Below, piece by piece: positions 35,033 through 43,835 of a stretch of DNA of 64,000 nt (position 1 is its first letter; each line of letters begins with the position of its first letter). The position numbers and the translations under genes were made by a program. The DNA lies in contig CAXSDV010000004.1 in NCBI GenBank assembly GCA_964235945.1, forward strand, positions 34,321-98,320, in the 5' to 3' direction. The DNA comes from JASLDZ01 sp964235945 (GTDB lineage: Bacteria > Pseudomonadota > Alphaproteobacteria > Caulobacterales > Caulobacteraceae). The notes under the pieces were generated by a model. That model searched no databases and was not told where the DNA came from. It saw nothing but the letters and a program-made list of their open reading frames with translations.

Positions 35033-35521
35033 ATGGTGGACGCAACGGTGTCGGTGCGGCCGGCCCGCCCGGACGAGGCGGGGCTCGTGGCCGCTTTCGT
35101 CATGGAACTGGCCGAGTACGAGCGCCTGGCCCACGAAGTGCGCGCGACGGCGGACGACTTCCACGCGGCGCTGTTCGGCCCGGCGCCGCGCGTGTTCTGC
35201 GACCTGGCGGAGGTGGACGGCGTTCCCTGCGGCATGGCGCTGTGGTTCCCCACCTTCTCGACCTTCGCCGGCCGCCACGGCCTCTGGCTGGAGGACCTGT
35301 ACGTGCGCCCCCACGCCCGGGGCCGCGGGGCGGGGCTGGCGCTGCTGCGCGCCCTGGCCCGCCGCTGCCGCGACGAGGGGCTGGCGCGGCTGGAATGGGC
35401 GGTGCTGGACTGGAACGCGCCCGCCATCGGCTTCTACGACGCGCTGGGAGCGGGCGCGATGGACGGCTGGACCACTCGCCGGCTCACGGGCGAGGCGTTG
35501 GCGCGGCTGGCGGTCGACTGA
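35033..35521 (+). CDS. GNAT N-acetyltransferase, diamine/thialysine acetyltransferase-like
   Basis: A 162-residue GNAT protein. The segments VRPARPDEAGLVAAFVMELAEYERLAHEV, LWLEDLYVRPHARGRGAGLALLRALA (acetyl-CoA loop RGRGAG) and VLDWNAPAIGFYDALGA match the SSAT/SAT2 subgroup, whose members acetylate polyamines or thialysine. The start is ATG at 35033 with GGGGAGG eight bases upstream; the in-frame ATG at 34997 adds 12 unconvincing residues. It is divergent from the Cys-rich repeat gene and convergent with aroC. Confidence 0.87.
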   Translation: MVDATVSVRPARPDEAGLVAAFVMELAEYERLAHEVRATADDFHAALFGPAPRVFCDLAEVDGVPCGMALWFPTFSTFAGRHGLWLEDLYVRPHARGRGAGLALLRALARRCRDEGLARLEWAVLDWNAPAIGFYDALGAGAMDGWTTRRLTGEALARLAVD

Positions 35522-35535
35522 GCGCGCCCGGGCTT

Positions 35536-36609
35536 TCAGCGTCCCGTTTGGCCGCGGTGGCGCAGCTTGGCGTCCGCCAGCACGCAGGCCAGCATGGCCT
35601 CGGCCACGGGGGCGGCGCGCAGGCCCACGCAGGGATCGTGGCGGCCATGGGTCGCGACCTCCACCTCCCGTCCGTCCTCGTCCAGCGAGCGGCGCGCGGT
35701 GGCGATGGAGGAGGTGGGCTTGAGCGCCAGGCGCGCCACCACCGGCTGACCGGTGGATATCCCGCCCAGCACGCCGCCCGCATGGTTGGACAGGAACCGC
35801 GGCCCGTCCGCGCCGGCGCGCATCTCGTCCCCCGCCTCGCGCCCGTCCAGCGCCGCGGCGCCGAAGCCCGCGCCGATCTCCACGCCCTTGACCGCGTTGA
35901 TGGACATGAGGGCGGCGGCGAGTTCGGCGTCCAGCTTGCCGTAGAGCGGCGCGCCCCAGCCGGCGGGCGCGCCCAGCGCCTCCACCTGCACCACCGCCCC
36001 GACGGACGAGCCGGCGCGCCGCGCCTCGTCCAGCCGCGCCTCCCAGGCGGGCACGACGGCGGGGTCGGGAGAGAACAGCGCGTTGCGCTCCACCTCCTCC
36101 CAGTCGAACCGCGCGGGGTCGGCGGCAAGCGCGCCCACCTGCACCACGCCCGCGCGCACGGTCACGCCCGCGCCCAACACCCGGCGCGCCACCGCGCCCG
36201 CCGCCACCCGCGCCGCCGTTTCGCGCGCGGAGGAGCGGCCGCCGCCCCGCGGATCGCGCAGCCCGTACTTGGCCCGGTAGGCGTAGTCCGCGTGGCCCGG
36301 CCGGTGCTGACGGGCGATCTCGCCGTAGTCCTTGGACCTCGGGTCGACGTTCTCGATCAGGAGGCTGATGGGCGTGCCGGTGGTGGCCCCCTCGTAGACG
36401 CCCGACAGGATTCGCACCTGGTCAGGCTCGCGGCGCTGGGTGACGAAGCGGCTGGTCCCCGGCCGCCGCCGGTCGAGCCAAGGCTGGATGTGGCCTTCCG
36501 ACAGGGGCAGGCCCGGCGGGCAGCCGTCCACCACGCAGCCCAGGGCGGGCCCATGGCTCTCGCCCCAGGTGGTGACGCGGAACAGATGGCCGAAAGTGTT
36601 GTGGGACAT
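35536..36609 (-). CDS. aroC: Chorismate synthase
   Basis: A 357-residue chorismate synthase. Signature segments are NTFGHLFRVTTWGESHGPALG at the N-terminus, RRRPGTSRFVTQRREPDQV, RPGHADYAYRAKYGLRDPRGGGRSSARET and the C-terminal GRHDPCVGLRAAPVAEAM. It converts EPSP to chorismate with reduced FMN, the last common step of aromatic amino acid synthesis. It is divergent from pdxH across 39 bases, a usual alphaproteobacterial arrangement as far as I recall. Confidence 0.97.
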   Translation of the reverse strand: MSHNTFGHLFRVTTWGESHGPALGCVVDGCPPGLPLSEGHIQPWLDRRRPGTSRFVTQRREPDQVRILSGVYEGATTGTPISLLIENVDPRSKDYGEIARQHRPGHADYAYRAKYGLRDPRGGGRSSARETAARVAAGAVARRVLGAGVTVRAGVVQVGALAADPARFDWEEVERNALFSPDPAVVPAWEARLDEARRAGSSVGAVVQVEALGAPAGWGAPLYGKLDAELAAALMSINAVKGVEIGAGFGAAALDGREAGDEMRAGADGPRFLSNHAGGVLGGISTGQPVVARLALKPTSSIATARRSLDEDGREVEVATHGRHDPCVGLRAAPVAEAMLACVLADAKLRHRGQTGR

Positions 36610-36648
36610 CGCCGGCGGTCATAGCGCGCGGCGGCGCCCGTTCGCTAT

Positions 36649-37281
36649 ATGCCTGCCATGCCCGCCCCCCCGCCCGTCCCCGCCCCCGACGACCTATCGC
36701 CCGAGGCCGACCCCCTGGCGCTGTTCGGCGCCTGGATGGAGGCGGCCAAGAAGTCGGAACCCAACGACCCGGACGCGGTGGCGCTGGCCACGGTGGACGC
36801 GGACGGCCTGCCGGACCTGCGCATGGTGCTGTTGAAGAGCTGGGGCCCGGAGGGCTTCGTGTTCTACTCCAACCGCGAGAGCGCCAAGGGGTTGGAGCTC
36901 GCGGCCACGCCCAAGGCGGCGCTGTGCCTGCATTGGAAGACCCTGCGCCGCCAGGTGCGCGTGCGCGGCCCCGTTTCGCCGGTGAGCGAGGCGGAATCGG
37001 ACGCCTATTTCAACAGCCGCTCGCCCCAGAGCCGCCTGTCGGCGATCGCCTCGGACCAGTCGCGCCCCATCGCCGACCGGGCCGCGCTGGAGGCCAAGGC
37101 CGCCCGGGCCGCCGCCCGCTTCGAAGGGCGCGAGCCCGAACGGCCCGCGTACTGGGGCGGCTACCGCGTCGCGCTGCAGGAGATCGAGCTCTGGCGCGAC
37201 GGGGCGCACCGGCTGCACGACCGCATCGCCTACCGGCCGGACGGCGCGGGCGGCTGGTCGGGCCGGCGCCTGCAGCCTTGA
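36649..37281 (+). CDS. pdxH: Pyridoxamine 5'-phosphate oxidase
   Basis: A 210-residue FMN oxidase of vitamin B6 synthesis. Recognised by DADGLPDLRMVLLKSW, FYSNRESAKGLELA, ALCLHWKTLRRQVRVRGPV, YFNSRSPQSRLSAIASDQS and the final ALQEIELWRDGAHRLHDR...W-x-GRRLQP. It oxidises PNP and PMP to pyridoxal phosphate. Two close Met codons (36649 and 36658) could start it. Its stop overlaps a TTG start of the kinase-like fusion gene as TTGA. Confidence 0.96.
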   Translation: MPAMPAPPPVPAPDDLSPEADPLALFGAWMEAAKKSEPNDPDAVALATVDADGLPDLRMVLLKSWGPEGFVFYSNRESAKGLELAATPKAALCLHWKTLRRQVRVRGPVSPVSEAESDAYFNSRSPQSRLSAIASDQSRPIADRAALEAKAARAAARFEGREPERPAYWGGYRVALQEIELWRDGAHRLHDRIAYRPDGAGGWSGRRLQP

Positions 37282-38756
37282 GCGGGGCCGACCTCGACCC
37301 GGAGGTCGAGCGCTTCGTCCGGGCGGGCGCGGGCCGGCCGGGCGCGGCCCCGGCGGACCTCGTCAAGGAGACGCCCATCGCCAAGGTCTTCCTGCTGGAG
37401 GGCGTCGCCTACAAGCTGAAGAAGCCCGTGGACTTCGGCTTCGTGGACTATTCCAGCCTCGCCAAGCGACGCTGGGCTGTGGAGCGGGAACTGGAGTTCA
37501 ACCGGCCCCACGCGGGCGACATCTACCGCGCGGCCCGGCCGGTGGTGCGCGGCGCGGACGGCGCCCTGCGCCTGGGCGAGCCGCAGGAGGCGGACGCCGC
37601 CGTCGAATGGGCGCTGGAGATGCGCCGCTTCGACGAGGACGCCATCCTCGCGCACGACCCTTCGCGCGTGTCCGGCGACTTCGCCGAGTCCCTCGGCCGG
37701 CAGGTGGCGCGCATGCAGGCCGCCGCGCCCGCCCGGCCGGAGGGGGGCGGGACGGCCGCCCTGGGCTACACCGTGCGCTCCAACGCCGAACAGTTGCGCG
37801 CCCTGGCGGGCGTGCTCGGCGCCGAGGAGGTGGGGGCGCTCCTGGCGGCGACGGACGAGGCGTTCTCCGCAGCCGCCCCGCTCCTGGAGGCCCGCCGCGC
37901 GGCGGGCCTCGCGCGGCGCTGCCACGGCGACCTCCACCTGGCCAACATCGTGGTGGAGGACGGGCGGGCCGTTCCCTTCGACTGCATCGAGTTCAACGAC
38001 CGGCTGAGCGAGATCGACGTGCTCTACGACACGGCCTTCCTGCTCATGGACCTGGCGTTCCGCGGCTGCCGGCCCGCGGCCAACCGCGTGCTCAACGGCT
38101 GGCTGGACGAGGCGGCCCGCGCCGACGGGGAGGCCGCCTGGACGGGGCTCGCCCTCCTGCCGCTGTTCCTCTCCGTCCGGGCCGCCGTGCGCGCCCACGT
38201 CAGCGCCCACGCCGACGCGGAGCTCGGGAAGCGCTACCTGCGCGAGGCGCGGGCGCACCTGCACGTCCACCCGCCGCGACTGCGCGCGGTGGGCGGCCTG
38301 TCCGGCTCGGGCAAGTCGACGCGCGCCCGCGCCCTGGCGCCCGATCTCGGCGGGGCTCCGGGGGCGGTGGTGCTGCGCTCGGACGAGGTCAGGAAACGGC
38401 TGTGGGGCCGTGGCCCCCTCGAGCGCCTGCCGCCCGAAGCCTATGGGGAGGCGGAGGGCGAGCGCACCTACGCCGCCCTGCTGGAGACGGCGCGCCGCGT
38501 GCTCGACTCCGGGCGGTCGGTGGTGCTGGACGCGGTGTTCCTGCGTCCGAACGAACGCGCCGCCGCCGCGCGCCTGGCGCGCGACACGGGCGTCGACTTC
38601 GCCGGCGAATGGCTGACCGCCCCGGCCGAGGTGCTGCGCGCCCGCGTGTCCGCGCGCACCGGCGACGCTTCGGACGCCGACCTGGCGGTGCTGGACGCGC
38701 AGTCGCGCCGCGACCGGGGCGCCTTGGGCGAGGGCTGGCGCGAAGCGGCGGGCTGA
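37278..38756 (+). CDS. APH-like kinase domain fused to P-loop ATPase/kinase
   Basis: A 492-residue two-domain protein. The first half is aminoglycoside phosphotransferase-like: LKKPVDFGFVDYSS with the likely ATP Lys, HGDLHLANIVVEDG near residue 215 and FDCIEFNDRLSEIDVLYD as the metal Asp. The second half starts with the Walker A GLSGSGKSTRARAL near residue 338 and VLRSDEVRKRLWG, typical of zeta-toxin/gluconate-kinase like P-loop kinases. Proteins of this architecture are widespread but their substrate is unknown; resistance is not implied. The start is TTG at 37278, overlapping the pdxH stop as TTGA; no better start precedes the domain. Confidence 0.82.
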   Translation: MSGADLDPEVERFVRAGAGRPGAAPADLVKETPIAKVFLLEGVAYKLKKPVDFGFVDYSSLAKRRWAVERELEFNRPHAGDIYRAARPVVRGADGALRLGEPQEADAAVEWALEMRRFDEDAILAHDPSRVSGDFAESLGRQVARMQAAAPARPEGGGTAALGYTVRSNAEQLRALAGVLGAEEVGALLAATDEAFSAAAPLLEARRAAGLARRCHGDLHLANIVVEDGRAVPFDCIEFNDRLSEIDVLYDTAFLLMDLAFRGCRPAANRVLNGWLDEAARADGEAAWTGLALLPLFLSVRAAVRAHVSAHADAELGKRYLREARAHLHVHPPRLRAVGGLSGSGKSTRARALAPDLGGAPGAVVLRSDEVRKRLWGRGPLERLPPEAYGEAEGERTYAALLETARRVLDSGRSVVLDAVFLRPNERAAAARLARDTGVDFAGEWLTAPAEVLRARVSARTGDASDADLAVLDAQSRRDRGALGEGWREAAG

Positions 38757-38768
38757 CCCGCGGCGCGC

Positions 38769-41228
38769 TCAGGCGGCCCTCTCCTGCCGGAGGACGGACG
38801 GGTCGCGTGAGGCGAGGGAGGCGACCACCGCCAGCAGTTCCGCCGAGCGGATCGGCTTGGCCAGGTGATGGTCGGCCCCGGGCGTGAGGGCGCCGCGGCC
38901 GCCGTTCCCCGCCACCAGCATGACGGCGGGCAGGCGCGGCGCGCCCGCCTCCCGCTCCTGCTCGCGCAACCTGGCCAGGGCCTCGGTTCCGCCCATCTGC
39001 GGCATGTCCGTGTCGAGCAGCACCAGGTCGAAGGCGCCCGTGGCCAGGGCGTCCAGCGCCTCGCGGCCGTTCTCCACGGCGGTGAGCGCCACGCCGGCGG
39101 GCTCCAGCACGAGGGCGACCACCCGGCGGTTGGTGGGGTGGTCGTCGGCCAGGAGCACGCGCACCCCGTCCAGCGGCGCCCGGACCATGGGCGCGGGCTC
39201 GGCGGCCGCCCGGACGGGGGCGACCCACGACAAGGGCAGCTCCAGCCGGAAGATCGACCCGAAGCCCGGTCGCGAGCGCACCTCGAACGCGCCCCCCGCG
39301 GCCTGGGCCAGCCCGCGGCAGGCCGACAGGCCGCCGTGGGCGAGGCCGCCCTCGCCCTTCAGCACCGCTTCGCGCACGCCGTCCTCCAGGCCCGCGCCCG
39401 TGTCGGTCACCGTCAGGCGCACCCCCGCCTCCGTCGCGTCCACCCGCAGGGCGACCCAGCCCTGGGCGGTGTGGCGCACGGCGTTGTCGAGGAGGGCCGA
39501 CACCGCCTGGGCGATGCGCCCCGCGTCGCCGCAGAAGCGGCCGCGGCGCTCGTGGGCGACCGACCAGGTCAGCTCCAGCCCCCGGGCCTCGGCCGCCGCC
39601 CGATGGGGTTCGCAGGTCTGGTCGAGCAGTTCGGCCATGCCGAAGGGCTCCATCACGAGCGACGGCGCGTCCACGTCCGGGTGGGACGCCTCGAGCATGG
39701 TCTTCAGCAACTCCTCCAGCCTGCGCCCCGAGGTCAGGACCGCCTCGGCCAGGCCGCGCGCCTGCGGCCCGTCGTCGCGCAGGACGAGCGCCTGGGACGC
39801 GGCCAGCACGCCGTTCAGCGGCGTGCGGAACTGATGGCCGAGCTTGGCAAGGAACTGCGACCTGCCCTGGTCGGCGTGCTCCAGCTCGCGGGTGCGCTCG
39901 CGCACCCGGTCCTCCAGCGAGTCGAGCACGAGCTGGGCGTTGTCGCGCTCGGCGGACAGGGCGCGGGCCAGCACGCCGATCTCGTCGTCGCGCTCGGCGA
40001 GGCGGCGGCGGCGCGGGTCGGCGGAGGTTTCGGCCAGGCAGCTGTCGGCCAGCACGCCCAGGGGCGTCACGATCTTGCGGCGTGCGAGGCGCAGGATCAG
40101 CGCCGTCTGCAGGGCCGCCGCGGCCAGTCCCAGGCCCAAGACCCAGCTCGCCGACTTCAGCGCCGACCACTCCAGGGCGGAGGCGGGATAGGCGAGCAGC
40201 AGGTACCAGTCCGGTCCGGCGATCCGGCCGTAGGTGAAGAAGTAGCGGCCGTCCGGGCTCCTCAGCCCGCCGCTGTCGCGGTTGGTGGCGCGGATCTGCG
40301 CCATGAGCCGCCGCAGGTCGAAGCGCCGCTCGTACGCGGCCAGCTTCTCGGACGAGGGGCTCTCCTCAAGGCTCAGGCCCGGGCCGGCGAGCACGTCGCC
40401 CTGGCGGCGCACCAACAGGCTCGCGGCCCCGTCCGTGCCCGCGCGCGAGGCGCTGACCAGGAAATCGGCCAGCGACATGGACGAGCCGAACGCGCCCACG
40501 AAGCGGCCGTCGACATAGACGGGCGACAGGCAGGCGGTGGCCAGGCGCTTGCCTTGGGGGGCCTGGATCAAGTGCTGCAGCGACGTGCAGCGGCCGTGAT
40601 GGTCGGGGTCGGCCGCCGGCGAGATGATCCGCAGCATCTCCTCCTGGCTGAAGTCCAGGTCGGCCGGGGCGGTGCGCCGATAGAAGTCGAGGTGGTCGGG
40701 CCGGTCGGGGCCGTACATCACCAGACGGTTGTTCGGCGTGGCGAAGTAGAAGTTGTCGTAAGCGCCGTGGACGCCTTCGCCGAACCGGCCGACCACGTCG
40801 AAGCTGGCGGCCAGGGCGGCCTTCTCCACACCGCCGAGCGTGGCCCCATGGCTGATGAACGCCCCCAGGCCGTGGACGTAGTCGCCTTCCGAGTTCAGGT
40901 GGCCGTCGAAGTCCTCCAGCCGGCTGCGCCGCGTACCGTCCGCATGGAGCGGCAGTTCGCGGTCGATCAGCGCGTCCACCTGGGCGGGCGACATGCGCCG
41001 CATCCGCGCCTTCAGCGCATCCGCGGCCTCCATGTGGATGGTCGCCACCGCTTTGAAGCGGCGCGACAGGTTGGCCAGGCGCTCGTCCAGGTACTCGGCC
41101 TGATGGCGCTGCTGGCGCCGGACGAGGTCGGCCCGAACCCCGAAGAAGGCGGCGCCCGAGACCAGCAGCGAGAGTGAGACGGAAGTCGCGCCGACGCCGA
41201 TCAGGAACCCGCGGGAGATGGATCTCAT
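38769..41228 (-). CDS. Hybrid sensor histidine kinase/response regulator
   Basis: An 819-residue membrane sensor kinase. A transmembrane helix near residues 8-30 and a second near 360-385 bracket a periplasmic sensor domain of about 330 residues (Cache-like, ending in GPDWYLLLAYP). A HAMP-like linker, coiled coil and kinase core follow: H-box LAKLGHQFRTPLNG near 464, N-box ALLDNAVRHT, G1 DTGAGL. A C-terminal receiver has the phospho-Asp in LLDTDMPQMGG near 737 and Lys in HLAKPI. The conserved Thr/Ser of the receiver appears to be Val/Ala (MLVAGN), and the residue after the His is Gln not Glu. ATG 41228 is preferred; GTG 41240 is possible. No partner regulator adjacent. Confidence 0.88.
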   Translation of the reverse strand: MRSISRGFLIGVGATSVSLSLLVSGAAFFGVRADLVRRQQRHQAEYLDERLANLSRRFKAVATIHMEAADALKARMRRMSPAQVDALIDRELPLHADGTRRSRLEDFDGHLNSEGDYVHGLGAFISHGATLGGVEKAALAASFDVVGRFGEGVHGAYDNFYFATPNNRLVMYGPDRPDHLDFYRRTAPADLDFSQEEMLRIISPAADPDHHGRCTSLQHLIQAPQGKRLATACLSPVYVDGRFVGAFGSSMSLADFLVSASRAGTDGAASLLVRRQGDVLAGPGLSLEESPSSEKLAAYERRFDLRRLMAQIRATNRDSGGLRSPDGRYFFTYGRIAGPDWYLLLAYPASALEWSALKSASWVLGLGLAAAALQTALILRLARRKIVTPLGVLADSCLAETSADPRRRRLAERDDEIGVLARALSAERDNAQLVLDSLEDRVRERTRELEHADQGRSQFLAKLGHQFRTPLNGVLAASQALVLRDDGPQARGLAEAVLTSGRRLEELLKTMLEASHPDVDAPSLVMEPFGMAELLDQTCEPHRAAAEARGLELTWSVAHERRGRFCGDAGRIAQAVSALLDNAVRHTAQGWVALRVDATEAGVRLTVTDTGAGLEDGVREAVLKGEGGLAHGGLSACRGLAQAAGGAFEVRSRPGFGSIFRLELPLSWVAPVRAAAEPAPMVRAPLDGVRVLLADDHPTNRRVVALVLEPAGVALTAVENGREALDALATGAFDLVLLDTDMPQMGGTEALARLREQEREAGAPRLPAVMLVAGNGGRGALTPGADHHLAKPIRSAELLAVVASLASRDPSVLRQERAA

Positions 41229-41324
41229 AACGCTCGCCACAAACCTTGACCTGCACGCTAGCAGCCAAGTCTTGCCGCAACCTTTCGGAGAGTGCGCGTA
41301 GGCGCCCTTAGACAGATGCGGTGG

Positions 41325-41347
41325 AAAAGCCGCTCGCCGGAGCGGCT
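41325..41347 (-). terminator. Rho-independent terminator after mutY
   Basis: AGCCGCTC (41328-41335) pairs with GAGCGGCT (41340-41347) around a 4-base loop. Read on the minus strand the stem is followed directly by TTTT (41325-41328 complement). It lies about 50 bases past the mutY stop. Confidence 0.75.
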
Positions 41348-41395
41348 ACGGGGCGGGGCGGGGCCGAGCGCCGTTTCCCGACAGGGTGGCGGCGC

Positions 41396-42499
41396 TCACA
41401 GCAGACGTCCTCGCGCGGCGCGGAGGGCTTTGGCGAAGACGGTGGGGGCCGTGCGTTCGGCCTCGTCCAGGGGCGTCCACAGGAGGCGCGGGTCGGCCGG
41501 GGCGCCGTCCGCCTGCGCGCGGAGCACCGACAGGGTCAGCGGGAAGTGGGTGAAGACGTGCTCGACCTCGCCGGCGGGCGTCCAGTCGGCGGGAACGGGA
41601 GCGGCGGCGGCCAGCGCCGCTTCGTCCGGCGGCGAGGAGCCCCAATGAGTGGTCGGCAGGGCCAGCATGCCGCCGAGCAACCCCGTGGGCGGGCGGCGCA
41701 CCAGCGCCACCTCCTCGCCGCGGGTCAGCACGAAGGCGACCCCGTGGCGGCGGGCGCGCGCCGCCTTGGCCGTCTTGCGGGGGAAGCTCGCCGGGGCGCC
41801 GGAGGCCAGGCCCGCGCAGTCGGCGGCCACCGGACAGCGGCCGCACAGGGGCGACCTCGGCCGGCACACGGTCGCGCCCAGGTCCATGAGCGCCTGCGCC
41901 CAGTCGCCCGGCCGCTCGTCGCGCACCCAGGCGGCGGCCAGCGCCTTGAGCCGAGGCTTGGCGGCGGGGAGCGGCGTGTCCACCGCGTGCAGCCGCGCGG
42001 CCACCCGCTCCACGTTGCCGTCCACCACGTTGGCCGCCCGGTCGAAGGCGATGGCCGCCACCGCCGCCGCCGTGTAGGGCCCGCACCCGGGCAGGGCCAG
42101 CAGCCCCGCCTCCGTGTCGGGAAAGCGCCCGCCGTGGTCCTGCGCCACCGCCCGCGCGCAGGCCAGGAGGTTGCGGGCGCGGGCGTAGTAGCCGAGCCCG
42201 GCCCAGGCGCCCATCACCTCCTCGTCCGCCGCCGCGGCCAGCGCCTCCACCGTCGGCCAGCGCGCCAGGAAGGCGGCGTGGTAGGGCGCGGCGTGGGCCG
42301 TGGTGGTCTGCTGCAGCATCACCTCCGACAACCACACCGCGTAGGGATCGGGCCGCGCGCCCGCCGCCCGCGCTTCGGGCGAGGTGCGCCAGGGCAGGGC
42401 CCGGTCCTGCGCGTGGAGGTCGTACCAGGCCAGCAGGTCGCGCCTCAGCAGGTCGGCGCGAGGGCGGTCGAAAGCGGCGATCGGCGCGACGGCGGGCAT
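41396..42499 (-). CDS. mutY: A/G-specific adenine glycosylase
   Basis: A 367-residue MutY. The catalytic Glu is in VWLSEVMLQQT, the helix-hairpin-helix in LPGCGPYTAAAVAAIAFD, the catalytic Asp in VVDGNVERV, and the [4Fe-4S] ligands in CRPRSPLCGRCPVAADC (C-x6-C-x2-C-x5-C). The C-terminal NUDIX-like domain that reads 8-oxoG is present, with the FTHF motif near the end. It removes A opposite 8-oxoguanine. The start ATG at 42499 is preferred because upstream in-frame sequence is antisense to dciA. It is divergent from dciA across only 21 bases. Confidence 0.95.
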   Translation of the reverse strand: MPAVAPIAAFDRPRADLLRRDLLAWYDLHAQDRALPWRTSPEARAAGARPDPYAVWLSEVMLQQTTTAHAAPYHAAFLARWPTVEALAAAADEEVMGAWAGLGYYARARNLLACARAVAQDHGGRFPDTEAGLLALPGCGPYTAAAVAAIAFDRAANVVDGNVERVAARLHAVDTPLPAAKPRLKALAAAWVRDERPGDWAQALMDLGATVCRPRSPLCGRCPVAADCAGLASGAPASFPRKTAKAARARRHGVAFVLTRGEEVALVRRPPTGLLGGMLALPTTHWGSSPPDEAALAAAAPVPADWTPAGEVEHVFTHFPLTLSVLRAQADGAPADPRLLWTPLDEAERTAPTVFAKALRAARGRLL

Positions 42500-42520
42500 G
42501 GGCGCGGATATAGTCGACGC

Positions 42521-43072
42521 ATGGCCCGCCGCCCCCTTCCCGACGCCCTGGAGGCCCAGCGCATCCTGGCGACCAAGCGCACCCGGCCCGCGCGCCGCCC
42601 GCCGCCGCCCGCCGGGCGGCCGCTGGCTCCCCTGCTCAAGGCGCTGGACGCACGCCACGGGGCGGGCCCCCACGCGCTCAAGGCGCGCTGGCGCGAGATC
42701 GCCGGCGACGTGCTGGCGCGCCGCACCGAGCCCGTGCGGGTGACGCGCCCGCGCGGCGGAACGCCCGGCGTGCTGGAGGTGCGGGTGGACGGGCCCGCCG
42801 CCGCCCTGGTTCAGCACCAGGCGCCCGACCTCCTGGCGCGCGTCAACCTGGTGCTGGGGGCGGAGGCGGTGGGCAGGCTGCGGATCGTCCAGGGGCCGGT
42901 GCGCCCGCCCGCCGCGGCCGCCGCGCCCAAGCCGCCGCGCCGCCGCGCCCAGCCGCTGGACGCGGGCGCCGAGGCCGAGCTCGCCGTCAGCCTCGCGGAC
43001 GCGCCGGACGGGCCGCTCAAGCGCGCCCTGGCCGGCCTGGGCCGCGCCGTGCTGCGCCAAGGCGCGCGTTGA
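42521..43072 (+). CDS. dciA: DUF721/DciA-family protein
   Basis: A 183-residue DUF721 protein. The family core LAPLLKALDARHG...LKARWREIAGDVLARRTEPVRV, LEVRVDGPAAALVQHQAPDLLARVN is present (about residues 40-120), with a basic N-terminus and a Pro/Arg-rich linker before the C-terminal helix. DciA helps load the replicative helicase DnaB in bacteria that lack DnaC. Gene order mutY-dciA-DsbA-like-smc appears conserved in Caulobacterales. It is divergent from mutY and followed by the thioredoxin-like lipoprotein after 53 bases. Confidence 0.85.
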   Translation: MARRPLPDALEAQRILATKRTRPARRPPPPAGRPLAPLLKALDARHGAGPHALKARWREIAGDVLARRTEPVRVTRPRGGTPGVLEVRVDGPAAALVQHQAPDLLARVNLVLGAEAVGRLRIVQGPVRPPAAAAAPKPPRRRAQPLDAGAEAELAVSLADAPDGPLKRALAGLGRAVLRQGAR

Positions 43073-43125
43073 CAAGGCGCGCCCGCGGCTGCTTCGCCTG
43101 CCCCGACCTTCGCCAGGACCCTTCC

Positions 43126-43815
43126 ATGCGCCCTTCCCGCCGTTTCGCCGCCTCCGTCCTGGCCGTGGGCCTGCTGGCGGCCTGCCACCAGAGCGCGGAC
43201 GCGGGCGGGCGCGCCTCGGCGGCGGCGGCCAACGGTCCGGCGACGGGGCGCTTCACCGCGCCCGAGTACGTGATGGGATCGCCGACCGCCAAGGTGACGG
43301 TGGTGGAGTACCTGTCCAACACCTGCAGCCACTGCGCCCGCTTCGACAAGGAGGTCTTCCCCCAGGTCAAGAAGCAGTACATCGACACGGGCAAGGTCAG
43401 GTACGTGATCCGCGAGTTCCTCACCCCGCCCGCACAGGTCTCGGCCGCCGGCTTCGCGCTGGCGCGGTGCGCGGGACGCGACAAGTACTGGCCCACCATC
43501 GAGGCCCTGTTCGCCAGCCAGGACGAGCTGTTCCGCACGGGCGACGTCAAGACCATCTACACGCGGATCGGCCAGTCCATGGGCCTGCCCCCCGCGCAGA
43601 TGCAGGCCTGCGTGCGCGACGACGCCCTGATCCAGGGCATAGCCGACCGGGTGCAGCACGCGGAGGACGTCGACAAGATCGACGGCACCCCCACCTTCAT
43701 CTTCAACGGCAAGAAGCTCACCGTCGACGAGACGCTGGCGGGCCACAAGTACACGGGCGGCGAGCTGCCGATCGACCAGTTCGCCGCCGCCTACCGCAAC
43801 GCCGGCGGCAAGTAG
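43126..43815 (+). CDS. DsbA-like thioredoxin-fold lipoprotein
   Basis: A 229-residue exported thiol-disulfide protein. The start ATG at 43126 gives a signal MRPSRRFAASVLAVGLLAAC with a lipobox (LLAAC, Cys at residue 20). The thioredoxin active site is CSHC near residues 66-69 in LSNTCSHCARFDKEV, and the cis-Pro loop is GTPTF near 187. Its layout matches the DsbA/DsbG-like fold with a helical insertion. It probably oxidises or isomerises thiols in the periplasm; the membrane anchor is inferred from the lipobox. It precedes smc by 20 bases, a neighbour order without an obvious functional reason. Confidence 0.88.
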   Translation: MRPSRRFAASVLAVGLLAACHQSADAGGRASAAAANGPATGRFTAPEYVMGSPTAKVTVVEYLSNTCSHCARFDKEVFPQVKKQYIDTGKVRYVIREFLTPPAQVSAAGFALARCAGRDKYWPTIEALFASQDELFRTGDVKTIYTRIGQSMGLPPAQMQACVRDDALIQGIADRVQHAEDVDKIDGTPTFIFNGKKLTVDETLAGHKYTGGELPIDQFAAAYRNAGGK

Positions 43816-43835
43816 GCGGGGCGGTCGGAGGCGCC

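Noticed and set aside
37278..38756. Aminoglycoside resistance gene
   Set aside because: The APH-like fold is fused to a P-loop kinase in a housekeeping context; such fusions are widespread and not tied to resistance.
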